A stretch of 64,000 nt of DNA from Kingdonia uniflora (lineage: Eukaryota > Streptophyta > Magnoliopsida > Ranunculales > Circaeasteraceae). Made by a program: the position numbers and the translations under genes. The DNA is taken from contig JACGCM010001752.1 of NCBI GenBank assembly GCA_014058105.1, positions 62,001 to 126,000 of the forward strand, read 5' to 3'. Under the pieces are notes generated by a model that ran no database searches, was not told where the DNA came from, and saw only the letters and a list, made by a program, of their open reading frames with translations. Positions 1 through 13,600 of the stretch are shown piece after piece (position 1 is the stretch's first letter; each line of letters starts with the position of its first letter).

Positions 1-1659
1 GAATTTGAATGGAAAATGTCATCACCGAGTTGCCCCACAACCAAGAATCAGAGGGATCTGAAGAAATCCTCGGCAATGCATCTTGTGATACCCACAGAAT
101 TAACCCCTCAAAAATTCCCTCTCAAGGTCATTAATTCTAGATACACACACTTTTGTACTTAGATCCATCAGACATTTTAAGACAAAGTCATCAACAGTAT
201 TTATGATCTCCTTGAATTGGCATAATCTCTATAAAAATATGAAATGAATAGAAAAGGAAAAAAAAAAGAAGAAGAAAAAAAAGGAATAAATAAGTTTTAA
301 AGGATGGCCAAGAGTTAGGGTTAGATACGTGATTTGTGCAAGGTCATTAATTCTAGATATACACTTTTGTACTTAGATCCATGACATTCTAAGACACTTA
401 AAGTCGGTAACAGTATTCTAAGACACTTTTAATTTTCAACACCTTGATCTTGATCTTGATCTTCTCATGTCTATCTAATCAACTGGTATCCATCCCGTGG
501 TCTTGGTTTTTGGACTTATCATGACCATCCATCCTTTCATGTACCCCTTGCGGTATTTGGATTCATTGGTTATGTTCAACTAACAGCTCCAACACGCTCT
601 AAACTGGGTCCAGATGCTTTGAACTGTGGTCTTCTGGATTACTCTTACATTTAGAGGGGTTCGCGTGCCGTCTTTGATATTCAATGTTATTTTGTTCGAA
701 CGCGAACCATCCTTTTTTGCACCCCCCCCCCCCCCCCCCTCCCATACTACAAGAGTCTTGGGATCTTTGCCAGCGCATCCCATTCTTCGTGAGCCCCGTT
801 ATGGCGATGTTTAGGCGCCTCTTTAGGCCCGGCGTACCCCGGCATAACCAAGCGCAGCCACAGGAATTTGAACCTTGGTGGAGGCTCTGATACCAAATGA
901 TGTAAACAGCCACTCTAAAACCTCGAGCCATTGGTGAACTCGCATATTTGATTATTAACAGAAACGAAACAAAACCCATGAACGGGGTCAAGAGTCAATG
1001 AGTGAAAATGGAACAAAAGAATACAAACAAACTAGACAATTAGTCCGACAACTACAGTGACCAGAACACGACCTGGCGGAACCATACAACTAGAATTTTG
1101 GATGAAGATGCCAGTGGGACTGTTTACTTTAGAGTGCAAAAGTGATTGTATTTTATATTTCTTTTAGGTGTCAAGGCTCTCTTCCTTCTCTTGTGCTCTT
1201 GTAGAAGGAGAGCTGTCCCCACCCTGTTCTTTATTCATTCTTTAGTTTATAAATGCTCATTTCCCAAAAAAAAAAACACTAACAATTATGTCACAACTAG
1301 ATTGTGTCTTTTTTCATTAGGGAGAAGGGTAAAAAGGGGGTTATGAAAATAGTCTAACTAAAATCATGAATTAGGGTAAAAGCAGCAAGTTTGTAAATAT
1401 GGGGGACAAGTGCATATTAGGCTCTTTAATTGGGTGGTAAAGTCTTTTTTTTTGTCTTTAAGAAATTGGCAGAACTTCCAAGAGCTCCAACATGGAAAAG
1501 ATTCATCCGTTTCGATCATTGTGACTGTAGCATCAGTAGAAATGATTATATTTAATTTTTCTCCCACTCTTCATATTCTAAGCTACTCAACCAAGTATTC
1601 TACTTATAGAAGATCGGAGAAAAATTCCATTTTAACTCATTTATTCGTGTGATTGCTAG
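1..1659. other. Intron or upstream sequence of the aldolase gene; no exon seen
   Basis: No coding exon is recognised here. The next upstream exon of the fused kinase-aldolase gene should end in phase 0 and encode residues just before the G-S-x-C-I-V-N segment; I searched both halves by eye and did not find it, so the preceding intron probably extends past the window start. The stretch holds an 18-base poly-C run near 722-739 and a sequence at about 886-897 whose reverse complement is TGGTATCAGAGCC. That motif is the usual primer-binding site of plant LTR retrotransposons, so a decayed element on the - strand is likely. I could not define LTRs around it. Confidence 0.5.
884..897 (-). other. 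PBS-like motif of a decayed LTR retrotransposon
   Basis: Read on the - strand the motif is TGGTATCAGAGCC, complementary to the 3' end of initiator tRNA-Met, the standard primer site of many plant Copia and Gypsy elements. A poly-G (on the - strand) run lies about 150 bases downstream, in the place of a polypurine tract, which would suit a very short TRIM-like element. The sequences on the two sides do not look alike, so LTRs are not supported. Confidence 0.35.
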
Positions 1660-4600
1660 GGTTCAATGTGTATAGTTAATTCAGCTAGTGAAAGAGACAT
1701 GGCTGTGTTTGCTGCAGGAATGATCCAGGTAAGATATGCGGATACTAAAGTTATGTTGCTTTCTTAAGTATGGTAAATCTTTTGGCGTAAACCTCCATCA
1801 GCCTTAATTCATTTTGAATACCCAAATAATACATTTTTATTATAAAAGTATAGACACTGTTTATTGAGCATGTCTAATACTTGATATTTTGTCTTAAGCT
1901 TAATAGCACACTTATTATATTCGCGTATTGCATAGTTAATAAAAACTACTGCTTTGTAGGTTTTTGTACTATAATTATATAGTTTTTGTAGTCTTTCCGA
2001 CTTTCTCAACAAATATCCAGTGCCAATCTTGTACTTGAATGGAGGTTATTTTCTGCGGGTTTTTTTCTTGTTTAGGAATTAAAAAATCAGCTTTGACGGT
2101 CCTAATTCTGTTGACAGGCAGAACTGAAGGGAAAACGTTTCTTATGCCGAACTGCAGCTAGCTTTGTTTCTGCCCGGATTGGGATTAAACCAAAGGCTCC
2201 AATTATTCCCAGAGACTTGGGAATAGTCAATGAACGAAATGGTGGGCTCATAGTTGTAGGATCATATGTGCCGAAAACCACCAAACAGGTTTAAGTTCTA
2301 ATTTTCTTGTACTCTCCTTTTGTCTTGAGTTTTAGACAAAATTTGCACTAAATATCTATTTTACAGGTTGAAGAGCTTAAAGCACAACGTGGCCATAACT
2401 TAAAAAGCATTGAGGTGATCAAACTGCTAACCAGTATTATTATTTTTCAACATCTGTTCTGTGTTTTTCTGGTTACAACGCCTAGTGGCCTCACTGAATG
2501 CGAAGTTTGCTTTTTAATTTTCCGTTGTTAATAGATATCTGTCAATAAACTTTCCATGAAGTCATCCGAAGATCGAGAGGAGGAAATTATTCGAGCAGCT
2601 GAGTTGGCTGATGTTTTCCTTAAAGCCCGTAAAGATACTCTAATAGTTACTAGTCGTGAACTCATTACAGGAAGTTGTCAGTCCCCTCTTCCTTTATCCA
2701 TTTGATTTTAATGTCTGATATTAAATCATATGTTGTACTTAAGCTTAATGAATATTATATCCTTTAGATTCTAAATAGAAAATAAAAGTATGTATTTGTT
2801 ATAGGTTTAAATGTTTCAACAAAAATTTTATTAAGGCAGTAAAACATTTTGGCCACGACAATTTCAGAATGCAGAAAATATTCTTACAAATAACCAATGA
2901 GCATAGGTTAAAATCCAGGATTAGTGAACAGTTGGCAAGGGGTTTAAATTCGGGAAAATGGGTTACGGTGGAAAAACCATATATAGGAGAAATGAGAAAT
3001 CATAGATTATTAGGAAAAACTTATTAGAAACATAAAGAAGCTAAAAAGTGGTGGAGGAGATGGAGAAGGAAGATAAGAAGTAAACAAAGAGATGGAGAAG
3101 GGGAATAATGGCTCGAGGGTAAAAGAAAGCGGATTTTTTTTATTCTACTCGTGATACGTTGGCGACTTTTAATTGAGTTTCTTTATTAACCTTACCGTGA
3201 AACTTGTATATCTCTATTCTCTTGAAAATGTTTGTGAATTTAGTGACAATGTCGGCGTGGTCATAAAATGTATCTCAATGACTTTTCTTTACACAGCTCC
3301 TTCCGAGAACCTAGACATTAACTTTAAAGTCAGCTCTGCATTGGTGGAAATCGTTAAGCGGATAAAGACACGGCCCCGTTATATTCTTGCAAAGGTATTT
3401 CATTTTATCCATATTTGTGTCTTCTGAAGGTTTTTAGAATTGCTATCATTATTTGACAGTACGATATAAAAATCTTCTACATAAAAGTATAAACATCTTA
3501 TCCTGCATATCTATTTTCTTGGTCAACATGTTTGTCAATCAGTTTGCATTTATGCGCACAGAACTGCAGCTTGGTTTACTTTGTGCTGAACCTATAAAAT
3601 ACTAGAGCTAAACTTTGCTTAGTATGTATAGAAGACGATCTGCTTAGCAATTAAAAAAATTGACACTTGCACGGTTGTTTCTCTTAGGTTTTAATCAACA
3701 TACATGGCAACATAATCATCATACACTTTGAGAATCAGTCATAGTTGTACTAGACCTATCAACTGCTTCTTGAACATACTTGACAATGAATGTATTCCCC
3801 TTCAAGAAGTTAATATTATCTTAATCAAGCTTTTCTTTGTTTCTGCTATCTTTATCATATTAAGACAAACTATGACAGTAGTAATCAACAATTCCTACGC
3901 ATTATGTTAGCTGAATCAAAACTAAAAAGTTGTGTCATATCCCACACCTCCTCCAAGTCGAGCTGTTGAATTTGAAAATAGATAGCTCCCAGATCCAAAT
4001 AGCCCCTGTATCAGAGACAGCAAACAGATACAATAGTCACTCCCGGTCTTTGGATATTATTATCTTTAGTTAGAAGAGCTATAGATATCTTCACACCCTA
4101 TTCACCAATCTAGGGGAAGAATTCTTTCTCCAAATAACTTTTCCGTCAACATTGTTGATGCTTTTTTATGATAAGCTCAAAAGAGACTTCACTGAAAGCT
4201 GACGATGAATATCTTGCTTTGAGATACAGTTACCAGAATTGGCATCATTGATGGCCACTAAGAAATCATGTAACACCCCGGTTGAGCGGATATTAGAGAG
4301 GCGCCTATCCCAACAGCGATGATGGTTGCGTTAGTAGTTTAGTCCTACCTCGGTTAAGATCATGTCGGGTGTATGGTCCTTGAGTTAAGATCTCACTCTA
4401 CTTATCACCAAGGACTTTTGAGGGAAATAAAACCCCACATTGCTGAAAATCCGCAGTGGTTAAGTGGACAATATCGGTGCGCATAGAATGGGGTCGTGAC
4501 AAAATGGTATTTAGAGCCAGTGACCTCGATTTTAAAGATGGGGGGGGGAGTGTTATACCTAGTTGAGCGGGTATTAATTAAATAGACGCCTAACTCAATA

Positions 4601-7600
4601 GCGGTGATGGTTGCACCAATCGTTAATTGACTTTAGTCCCACATCGTTTAAGCATCCTGTCGGGATGGTCCTTGAGTTAAGATACCTTTTGAGGGAAATA
4701 AAACCCCACACTACTGAAGATCCGCAGTGATTAAGTGGGGACAATATCGGTGAGCATAGAATAGGGTCGTGACAACTCATTCACTCCCAAACTGACAGAA
4801 TAGTAGCATTGTCTTATTCTGTGTTCCATTTATTATCTTCAATGAGGTATTGAACTATATACATATATTTCTTCTAGACAAAGGGATTAACTTGGATCAG
4901 CTCTTTAAGAAAAAATTTAACAAACCAATTATCTCTTCAGACATATCTCCAATAAGCTAAAGAGACTCCTGATGGGCACTTGATCTTTTCCTGGAGATCC
5001 TTCCAAATAGAAAATTGTAATAAAAGTAGAAAATAGAATCACCATTTATATTATAGAACTGGTCTCTAACGAACTGAGCCCAAGCACTCTCTTTACTAAC
5101 AATCTCCCAGTAAAGTATCATAGCAATTGCTTTGTTCCAAGTTCCAAAGACACGGACCACCTTCAGCAAGTGGTTTACAACCCTTTTCCCAAACCACTGG
5201 ATTAGCTTTTCTTTTATTCTAATAACTTGTTCAATTTTTTTATGGAGGCATGCAACTTATAAGCATACATGTTATATACCCCGATAATGTACGACATATA
5301 TCTAGCTAACACCACTGGCAATGCAAAGAAAGCATTCTGCCTACAAAGGAGTTAATTTTCTGTCCAACACCAAGGGCCTCAAACTCAATGCAGATAGCCT
5401 GCCATTCTTTAACCCCAAACAAGTTCCGATATGACTCCTTTAGCTCTAGGTGTACTCCCCCATAAACAGTTTACCAGCACCAATTTTCTGGGCAGAGGAA
5501 TTTTCATAAGCAGTAATAAGCTTCTTATTTTTCTGAACTCTTTGAGGTCTCCACTCAGAAAGATGCCACAAATAATAAATGAGTAGGAGTAGGCACACTT
5601 ATGAATCACCAAAGGAAAAATCATCCTCTGAGTTGAGTTGAGGCAAACCTCTATTGAGCACCCCTCTGCCAAAGCAAATAATAAAGGGAGAGGGGTATCC
5701 TTGCCTGAAACCTCTGTCCACTCTAAAAACCCACAAGGACTATGATGAATCAAGATTGAACACTGCCAAGGAGTAGAGATCCACCTTCACCCAAGTGTCA
5801 TTAAACCCAAATTTGTGAAGAACTGCTTGGAAGAAGTCCCAATTAAAGTGTCAAAGGCCTGAGTAATATTGAGCTTCATACCCACATTTCCATCTAGCCT
5901 TAATACCAATCTCATTTAACATTTCACTCTTGTGGCCAATATTGCTTTGAATGTTCCTGCCTGGAATAAAAGCAGACTGCTCCTGATAATCACTCTTGCA
6001 ACCACCAAATTTAGTCTAGAAGCCAGGATATTTTAATGATTTTGAGACGAAAAGTTCCCTAAATAGATATATATGTACTGATTCAACTTCTCAACAGCAC
6101 TCCTATCTTAGGAGCTTAAACAATAAAGTAGTGTTGAACCCCCGATGAATCAAATTATTATTGAAGAAAACAATAACGGTGTTACAAACATCTTTCCAAC
6201 TATGCTAGACACCATTTTACCGGAGTATTAATGTTGGTGTATACTAGTATAAAAACTGAAATTGATTAAATGGATGGAAAGTAAACATTCAAATCATACG
6301 CTATTTTGGCGTGTTTTTCCTTTTATCTTAGCAAAATATGGTTGGGTTCGTGTATTGAGTACTTCTTATATGTTTCTCGAAGATGAAAATCCATGAAAAT
6401 GTGTTCGTTTAATAACATATAGCTCTGGTTTCAGGGTGGTATTACTTCATCAGATATTGCTACAAAAGCTTTAGGAGCGCAACGTGCCATGGTAGTTGGA
6501 CAAGCGTTGGCTGGTGTTCCACTGTGGCAACTAGGCCCTGAAAGTAGACATCCTGACGTTCCATACATTGTTTTCCCAGGTAATATTTGAACTCCAATTA
6601 AACTTTCAGTTTGATATTGTATTATATTTCTGACCTAGTAACTTACAATCGTGGTCTTTATATAGGAAATGTTGGTGATAATGCTGCAATGGCAGAGGTT
6701 GTTAAAAACTGGGCTTCTCCTGTTAGAACCTCCTCAACGAAGGAACTTCTCCTTGTAAGAATCTCATGCTGTAAAATTACTATTCAAATTACAAAAAAAT
6801 CTTCAGAAAAAACCTATACTTTATGGCATTACTAAAAGGAACGTAACCTTTAAATATGTGCAGCACAACTATACGTGCAGCATTTTAGTTCCAATTTTCG
6901 AATGAAAATGTCCCTGAAGATCCTTTTTTTGTTTGTCAAAAACTGCATTTGAGATGAAGATTTTCATTTTAATAAGATGTCATTTCATATGCCACTTTTC
7001 AGTTTTTACCTGCTCGCAATGAGAACATTAAAAAAATGACATTTTAAATGCCATCTTTTTTTCTTTTTCTTTTGCAAATACCAAACGTTAGCTTCTTTTC
7101 AATAATGGAGTTAATTTTAGGGTATTTCTGAAATTTTCTTTTCAATTTTCCATATGATAGTAATGCTGTGATACGGTATGCAGAATGCAGAAAAGGGTGG
7201 TTATGCAGTTGGAGCATTCAATGTTTATAATCTAGAAGGAGTTCAAGCAGTTGTTGCAGCTGCAGAAGAAGAAAATAGTCCTGCTATTTTGCAGGTACGC
7301 AGAATTTGTTAGGTGATACTGATTGCAATGGCTATGATGAAATTGGGGCACTGATCCGGTGTAATAATTAGGTTTCACATCAACATTAAGATAATTGAGC
7401 ACGTAGGAATCTGATCGATGTATTAAAGGATCAGAACTAATGCAGCATATACTGATCCGATGAGATCGATTATATCATAATTCTGTATCACATAGTATCA
7501 TATTAAAGAGTATGATAGGGCGAAGCCGCGACTTTTGACAAACCCTAACAATTAGGACTTAAAATTAAATTTATTCAACCTCAAAATCTCTACTGCAATA

Positions 7601-10600
7601 TACTTAAGTTTTGTAAAACCAACTTAATCCAAAGCTTAACCTAAGTCTCCTTTTATAGGCATAAGGCACCCTTACAACTAAGAACTCTAACCCCAGTCTA
7701 ATTAGGAAGTTTGTATTTATTCATGCAAATAAAATGAATAGAATATCTTCTACCTAGGATATCTGCAAAATTCGGCAAGCTTAGGGACCCAAGATGGGTG
7801 GCGTGACGACCCGTCACATCTTTCTTGAATTAAATAAAATCCACATATCACAAGTATTTTTGTTGGTTCAGGGGGTTAAAGCGTAGAGTGTATGTTCCTT
7901 TGTATGGGTTCGAAGCACTGTAAAAAATATCCTTGATTTCTTTTCAGGGAATAAGTCTTCAAAGATCAGATCTGCTAGGATTATGATCAAAGCAATTCTC
8001 TAATCAAATTAAATGAGGATCTGTTATCCCCTGATAATATAGTCTTGGATCAATAGCAGCACAAAACTAGGAGCATATATGCTGATGGTATTGCTTCTGT
8101 ATATATTGCTTTCAAATAAAACATGTTGGCTTGAGTATCATTCAACGGTAGATTTCAGTATCCTAGCTGTGAGGTGCAATAAACTGACAAACAGTTGGAG
8201 TCAAATTAGCTTAACTATCTTTGTTAGCTCATCCAAATTTTTGCCCACTATTCTTTTATATTCTGCATATGTCCTCAGAGTTTTCTACTTCTTAGCAAGG
8301 TTTTCCAAGAAACTACTACTCTGCCAATTCCACTCTAGGACTATATTTATTCGTGATCAGTTATAAAAGCTATTAGAAGTTATGCATGATTCACATCTCG
8401 AGAAAGATTATCTCCCTCATTGCCGACGTTAACCACCAAAGAGGTGGATCTCTTTTGAGATTATTGTAGTTCTAGTCAGGGGCGAATTTAGGGGGGTGGA
8501 TTTTGGAAAAAAAAAATACTAGGTAGTGCGAAAATTTTGAAAAAATATATATATAGTATGATTAGCATTGATCATTCAATTCTTGATAAGCTTTTTTTTT
8601 AATTAATTTGTTTCCTCTCATTTTCCATGTGTTTCAATTTGACGCTATAATAAGTTTGATTAAAAAAATCCAATTGTTAATCAAGATCAGGTTTTAGTTT
8701 GACATTATGTTAGAGTTTTTATTTAGTACCCCAAATATTTTTAGTTGTACTAAGTTAGATCTCCTTAATTTGTAAGGGAAGATTTATGAATAAGGCCATA
8801 GCCACTCTATTATAATCAGTTCTTATGATATTGAGTTTGAGTTGGTCTAAATAAATAGGAGTTCTTCTATTAAGTGCTTGATTTAGAGATTTTCCTCATA
8901 ATTTGCAATTTAGATCTTTGTCCAACTTCATTCTTAAAGCTTCCGCGAGATTCATTACATCCTATTTAACATGGACACTCCATATTCCTCAAAAAATCCG
9001 TGTCCAAACGTGTCGGACACTTGGACACACCAACACTCGTGGATACTCCAACGGACACTTCTTGCTTAGATCATCAGTTTTTTGACATAACTTTAGAAAG
9101 TTTCCAATTCCTATATATGTTATTCAACCCTACTAACTCTTAACATTGTTTAATGTTTGTCATTAGTTGTAAATTAGTCCATAAGTTAGTATCGTAATTA
9201 TATATTCATAATGTAATAAGACAAAATGCTTGAAACGTGAAGAATGATACTATCTTTATAGGTATAAGGCCGTGTCCCTGTTTTCACTTATTTAATAATT
9301 GCCATGTCCGACACCTTGTACCCGTGTCGGACACCGACACACGTACCCGTGTCAATGTTACATATATTACATCTAATTAGTATCAGGTCTAAATTGTTTT
9401 CCTTGGGATTTAGGCCATCTACAATATCGCACTTTGGTTTTTTTTCGAATACTATGTGTACACGTTTCTCAACCACACCAAGGAGCTAGCTTACAGGCAT
9501 AGTAGGAAAGAACGAAACCTCTTGCGGTCGACAACGTCACTCCTACCGGTAGCCCCCCCGATTCTAACCGCCAGCTATGAAGCTGCACTTCCCTCCTGCA
9601 GTCGACGACTCCCTACGGCTATCAATTATTGATTCAACAACGCAAAAATTAATCGAGTTTTCTTCTCCAACAGTAACACAACCTATCGAGGCGGATCAAC
9701 TCCCCAGTACCGCAGGAGCCAGCCCAACTGGTTGCGCCATCAGCAGCCAACATTAGCAACATACTGAGGACCTAGCCGTCAATGCACCAGCAGCTGCAGC
9801 CTTGCCCACTACCATCAGCCTCGTCATCAATCAACAGAACAAGCCGCCGACCGACTGCAAGTTAAAGGACAAGGAAGTCCCCTGATAATCTGATGTTGAC
9901 CTAATTTGCAATTTAGATTTTTGTGCAACTTCATATTTGAAGCTTCCGCGAAATTCGTTGCATCAAGCAATAAACGTGATCCATTACTTCATCTTTTCAG
10001 TCTTTTTCAGACGTGATGTCTATCACTCCATACAAGGGTTGGTCATTGACATACATACCCATACAAACCTCGTTGACTGTATTTGTTACCTACTTTTGCT
10101 TCACCATTGCTCGTCAGTATATGAATGACAAGATCTGATTGCTATTTCTTAGGAAGGAGGAAAATAGTTAACAGAGTGGTTATGCAAGGTTCTCTATTAG
10201 TAAATAGGGAGGTTTTAGCTTTCAACTGTAGCGAAGTTGGTTTGGAGACAAATCACCTCTAGACCATCTGATTCAGGCTTTGGTAATTGTTAGTATTTTG
10301 GGCTTGTGTTTGCAAAGATGTGGAAGAGATGTTTGTTTTCATTTGATCATACAACACAAACTGCATCAATCATAGAATTGTTTGACCACTGTCATTAAAT
10401 TAAGTGCAGCATGTTTGCTGATGTAATATGTTCAACTTTCCAGATTCATCCAAGTGCCTTGAAGCAAGGAGGAGTTCCCTTGGTTGCATGTTGCTTTTCA
10501 GCTGCTGAACAGGCCAATGTAAGTAGCAGAAATTGCAACATAGAAAGTTGTTCATGATGATTCTATTTCTGCAATGTAGACTTTAATATAGAACAATGGG

Positions 10601-13600
10601 TACCGTCAACATGGATACTTTGCCTGAGTAGTTATACAATTAAGGCATGCTAATGATATGATTTATTGGGCACCTTTATTAATATCCAGTTCCCCCTGTT
10701 TAGAAAGATGAACAGCCATAATTTCTCTTTGCCATACCAACGTTGGTATATCCATGTCAATGTCTTAAGCAGCATATCATCCATATAGATCCTACGAATA
10801 TATAATGTATTGAACCCATATGTCATCCGGGTAGTTAATGCGTGTTGTGATGCGATGTGATCACGAACAAAAAATGTTTTACTGCGGATAACGCGAGTAT
10901 TGCAGCGCTATTGCGAATATTGCAACACTGTAGACAAAAATTGCATATAATCCTAATATATGTGCATATAAATCTATATATGCAATATATTCATTAAGAA
11001 AAACATATAGAATATAATATAACATAACATAACTAACAAACTTAGGTAATCCAAAAGGGAAATGAATAACTGAGATATATACATATACCAATTAATAGCT
11101 AACAAACATAACTTGAAACTAATCATCGTTGCCAAGTAAAATCTAATAAACCATAACTAGGAAATTCAAATATGTGAAGTGTTTAATTAACAGATATGGT
11201 TCAGGGGAGTTCTTGGAATGCATGTGCTTCCTATTTTAGGTTTTACTTTGAATAAGGTAATTGAGTATCCTGTTTCTCATATATTATATCTTAATCTTAT
11301 TAAGAAGCTACTTTTTATAATTGTATTATGAATTAGTATCATATTATAGATTTAGCAAATATCTATTGTATATGGTATTTTTCGCGTAGTATTAGCGTAT
11401 ACTCGCGCACTATTCTCCTTTGTGTTCTCTATCGTTTTTTAGTTGGTTTCTCGCATTTGCGTTGCATTAGAAAATGTGATAATATGCGACAAAAATCGAC
11501 AAAATGCGATAAAATGCAATGCATCTACGTCCGGTGCATTAAAGGGGTTGTGATGCGATTCCAAGTCGCATTGAACACATTTATGGCATATGTGACCGCA
11601 TATGTCACATCTGACTACCTACTCATCCCCTTTGGAGATATTTAAGGATGGGTTTTAATATGAATGTAAAAATGTTGGCAATGTGGATAAATGCGGAACA
11701 ATGCCAAAGCTCTAAATATATAATGTACGTTGGACTAATATTCCGTCCCATTAGAATATCAGTTTCTTATTTTTATTTTTATTTTTATTTAGAACCTGCT
11801 TGTGATGGCAATTGATCCCAGGACCTCTTGGTCTTCCAAGCACTATCTCTAGCAACTAAGCAAGCCCTTGTTGGTTCTTATTTTAAATTTAAAATGGAGT
11901 GTGGTAGCATAAGTATCATGTTGTGTAGTAAATTTATCAAACAATTTTTAGGATATGCGAATTATGTGACCTGGTATCGCATCACAACCCCTTAAATACG
12001 ATCGGACGCAGATGCGTTACATTTTGTCGCATTGCGTCGCATTTTATCATTTTTTGTCGCATACTATCATATCTTCTAATGCAACAAAAATGTGAAAAAC
12101 CAAATGAATCACGATAGAAAACATTAACAAGGAAAATATTTTGCGAATATACGTTAATAGCCACTATGCGAAATAACCATATATCGTAAATAATTGTTAA
12201 ATCTATTATACGATATTAATATATGATACAATTACAAAAGTATAAGCTTCTCAATGAGATTGAGATGGGAGATACGAAAAACGAGATACTCAATTACCTT
12301 TTTCAAAACGAAGTCTAAAATATGAAACACCTTTCCAAGAATTATCCCGAAACCAACGATTTGTTAGTTTGCTACTTGTCATATACTTTTATATTGTTTT
12401 CTTAACCTTTTTTTTCAATCTCAAATATCAGACTGTATTTTTTTCATGTCACAGTATCAATTCATGCCAAAAGAATACAAATATCACCCACCCAATGAAT
12501 CTATGATACACAATGAATCCTCACAAATAAATAATCTTTCTCCCTATCTATCTCTCTTCTTTCTACTTAATAGCAGCACCTGAAGGAAGATTGGAGACCA
12601 CAACAGAATCATCGACTACGAGATTCTCAAACACCGGTTTCAGTTCTCTTTTACAGAATGCCTTGAACTCTTCTATGTCTCCTCCTTTCTTCCTCAGTTC
12701 CACTACTTGTAACTTTGGTGTCAACTCGAATATCTCTGCCCCTATTGTTAATGGCCCTCTCACCTCTCTTGGTTGACCTTCCAAGCTCACCCTACAATCT
12801 TTCTTCCTCATTTTGAAACTAACCACCTTCGCTATCTCCTCCAATTTCGATATGATCTTCGAAACCGGTGCATCACAAATAAACCTGGACTCTTCTCCTC
12901 TCTCCTCAAGCAAACCCGAGGGATCAAATCCTTGCGAAAACGATATAATGTCAAGCGCATTTAAGCACGACGGTCTAGGTAAATCTAAAGACGATCTTTG
13001 GCTATGACAACCATGCTCTGAATCGGACTCGGAAACTGAAGCTTCCGAATGGTATGCTAATTCAATATCATCGTCCTCCTCATTATAAAACTTATCATTC
13101 TCAATGTAGAGCTTCATATGTTTGAAACCTTTCTTGAACCATTTGTTCTCCATAATCTCACTAATCGGAATCCTAGTAGTCGGGTTCATATCAAGTACCC
13201 GAATAAGCAATCTCGTAAGCTCCAACGAAAACCAACTCGGACACCTAAACTCCCCATGATAAATCTTCATATACATCAACAAAATATTATGATCATGAAA
13301 TGGCAAATACCCCGCCATCAACACAAACAAAATTACCCCACAAGACCAAATATCAACCTTTGCAGCATCATACCCTTTCCTCACAAGAACCTCAAGTGCT
13401 GTTGTCCCACAAAACGTATAAAACAACCCGTCTTTCCATATTTGATCGGACACACAACTCAACCCAAAGTCCGAATCCTTCAAATCCCCATTCTCATCTA
13501 CTAAAAGATTCTCGGGTTTTAAGCCCCTATGATAAGCCCCTTTAGTATGACAAAACTCAACAGCTGAAATCAATTGTTGGAAATATTTTCTCGCAACTTC

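Noticed and set aside
626..890. Proline-rich ORFs over the poly-C run
   Set aside because: They owe their length to an 18-base homopolymer; no start context, splice sites or known domain.
12591..13545. Several + strand ORFs opposite the CIPK copy
   Set aside because: Shadows of the - strand coding sequence; no independent similarity.
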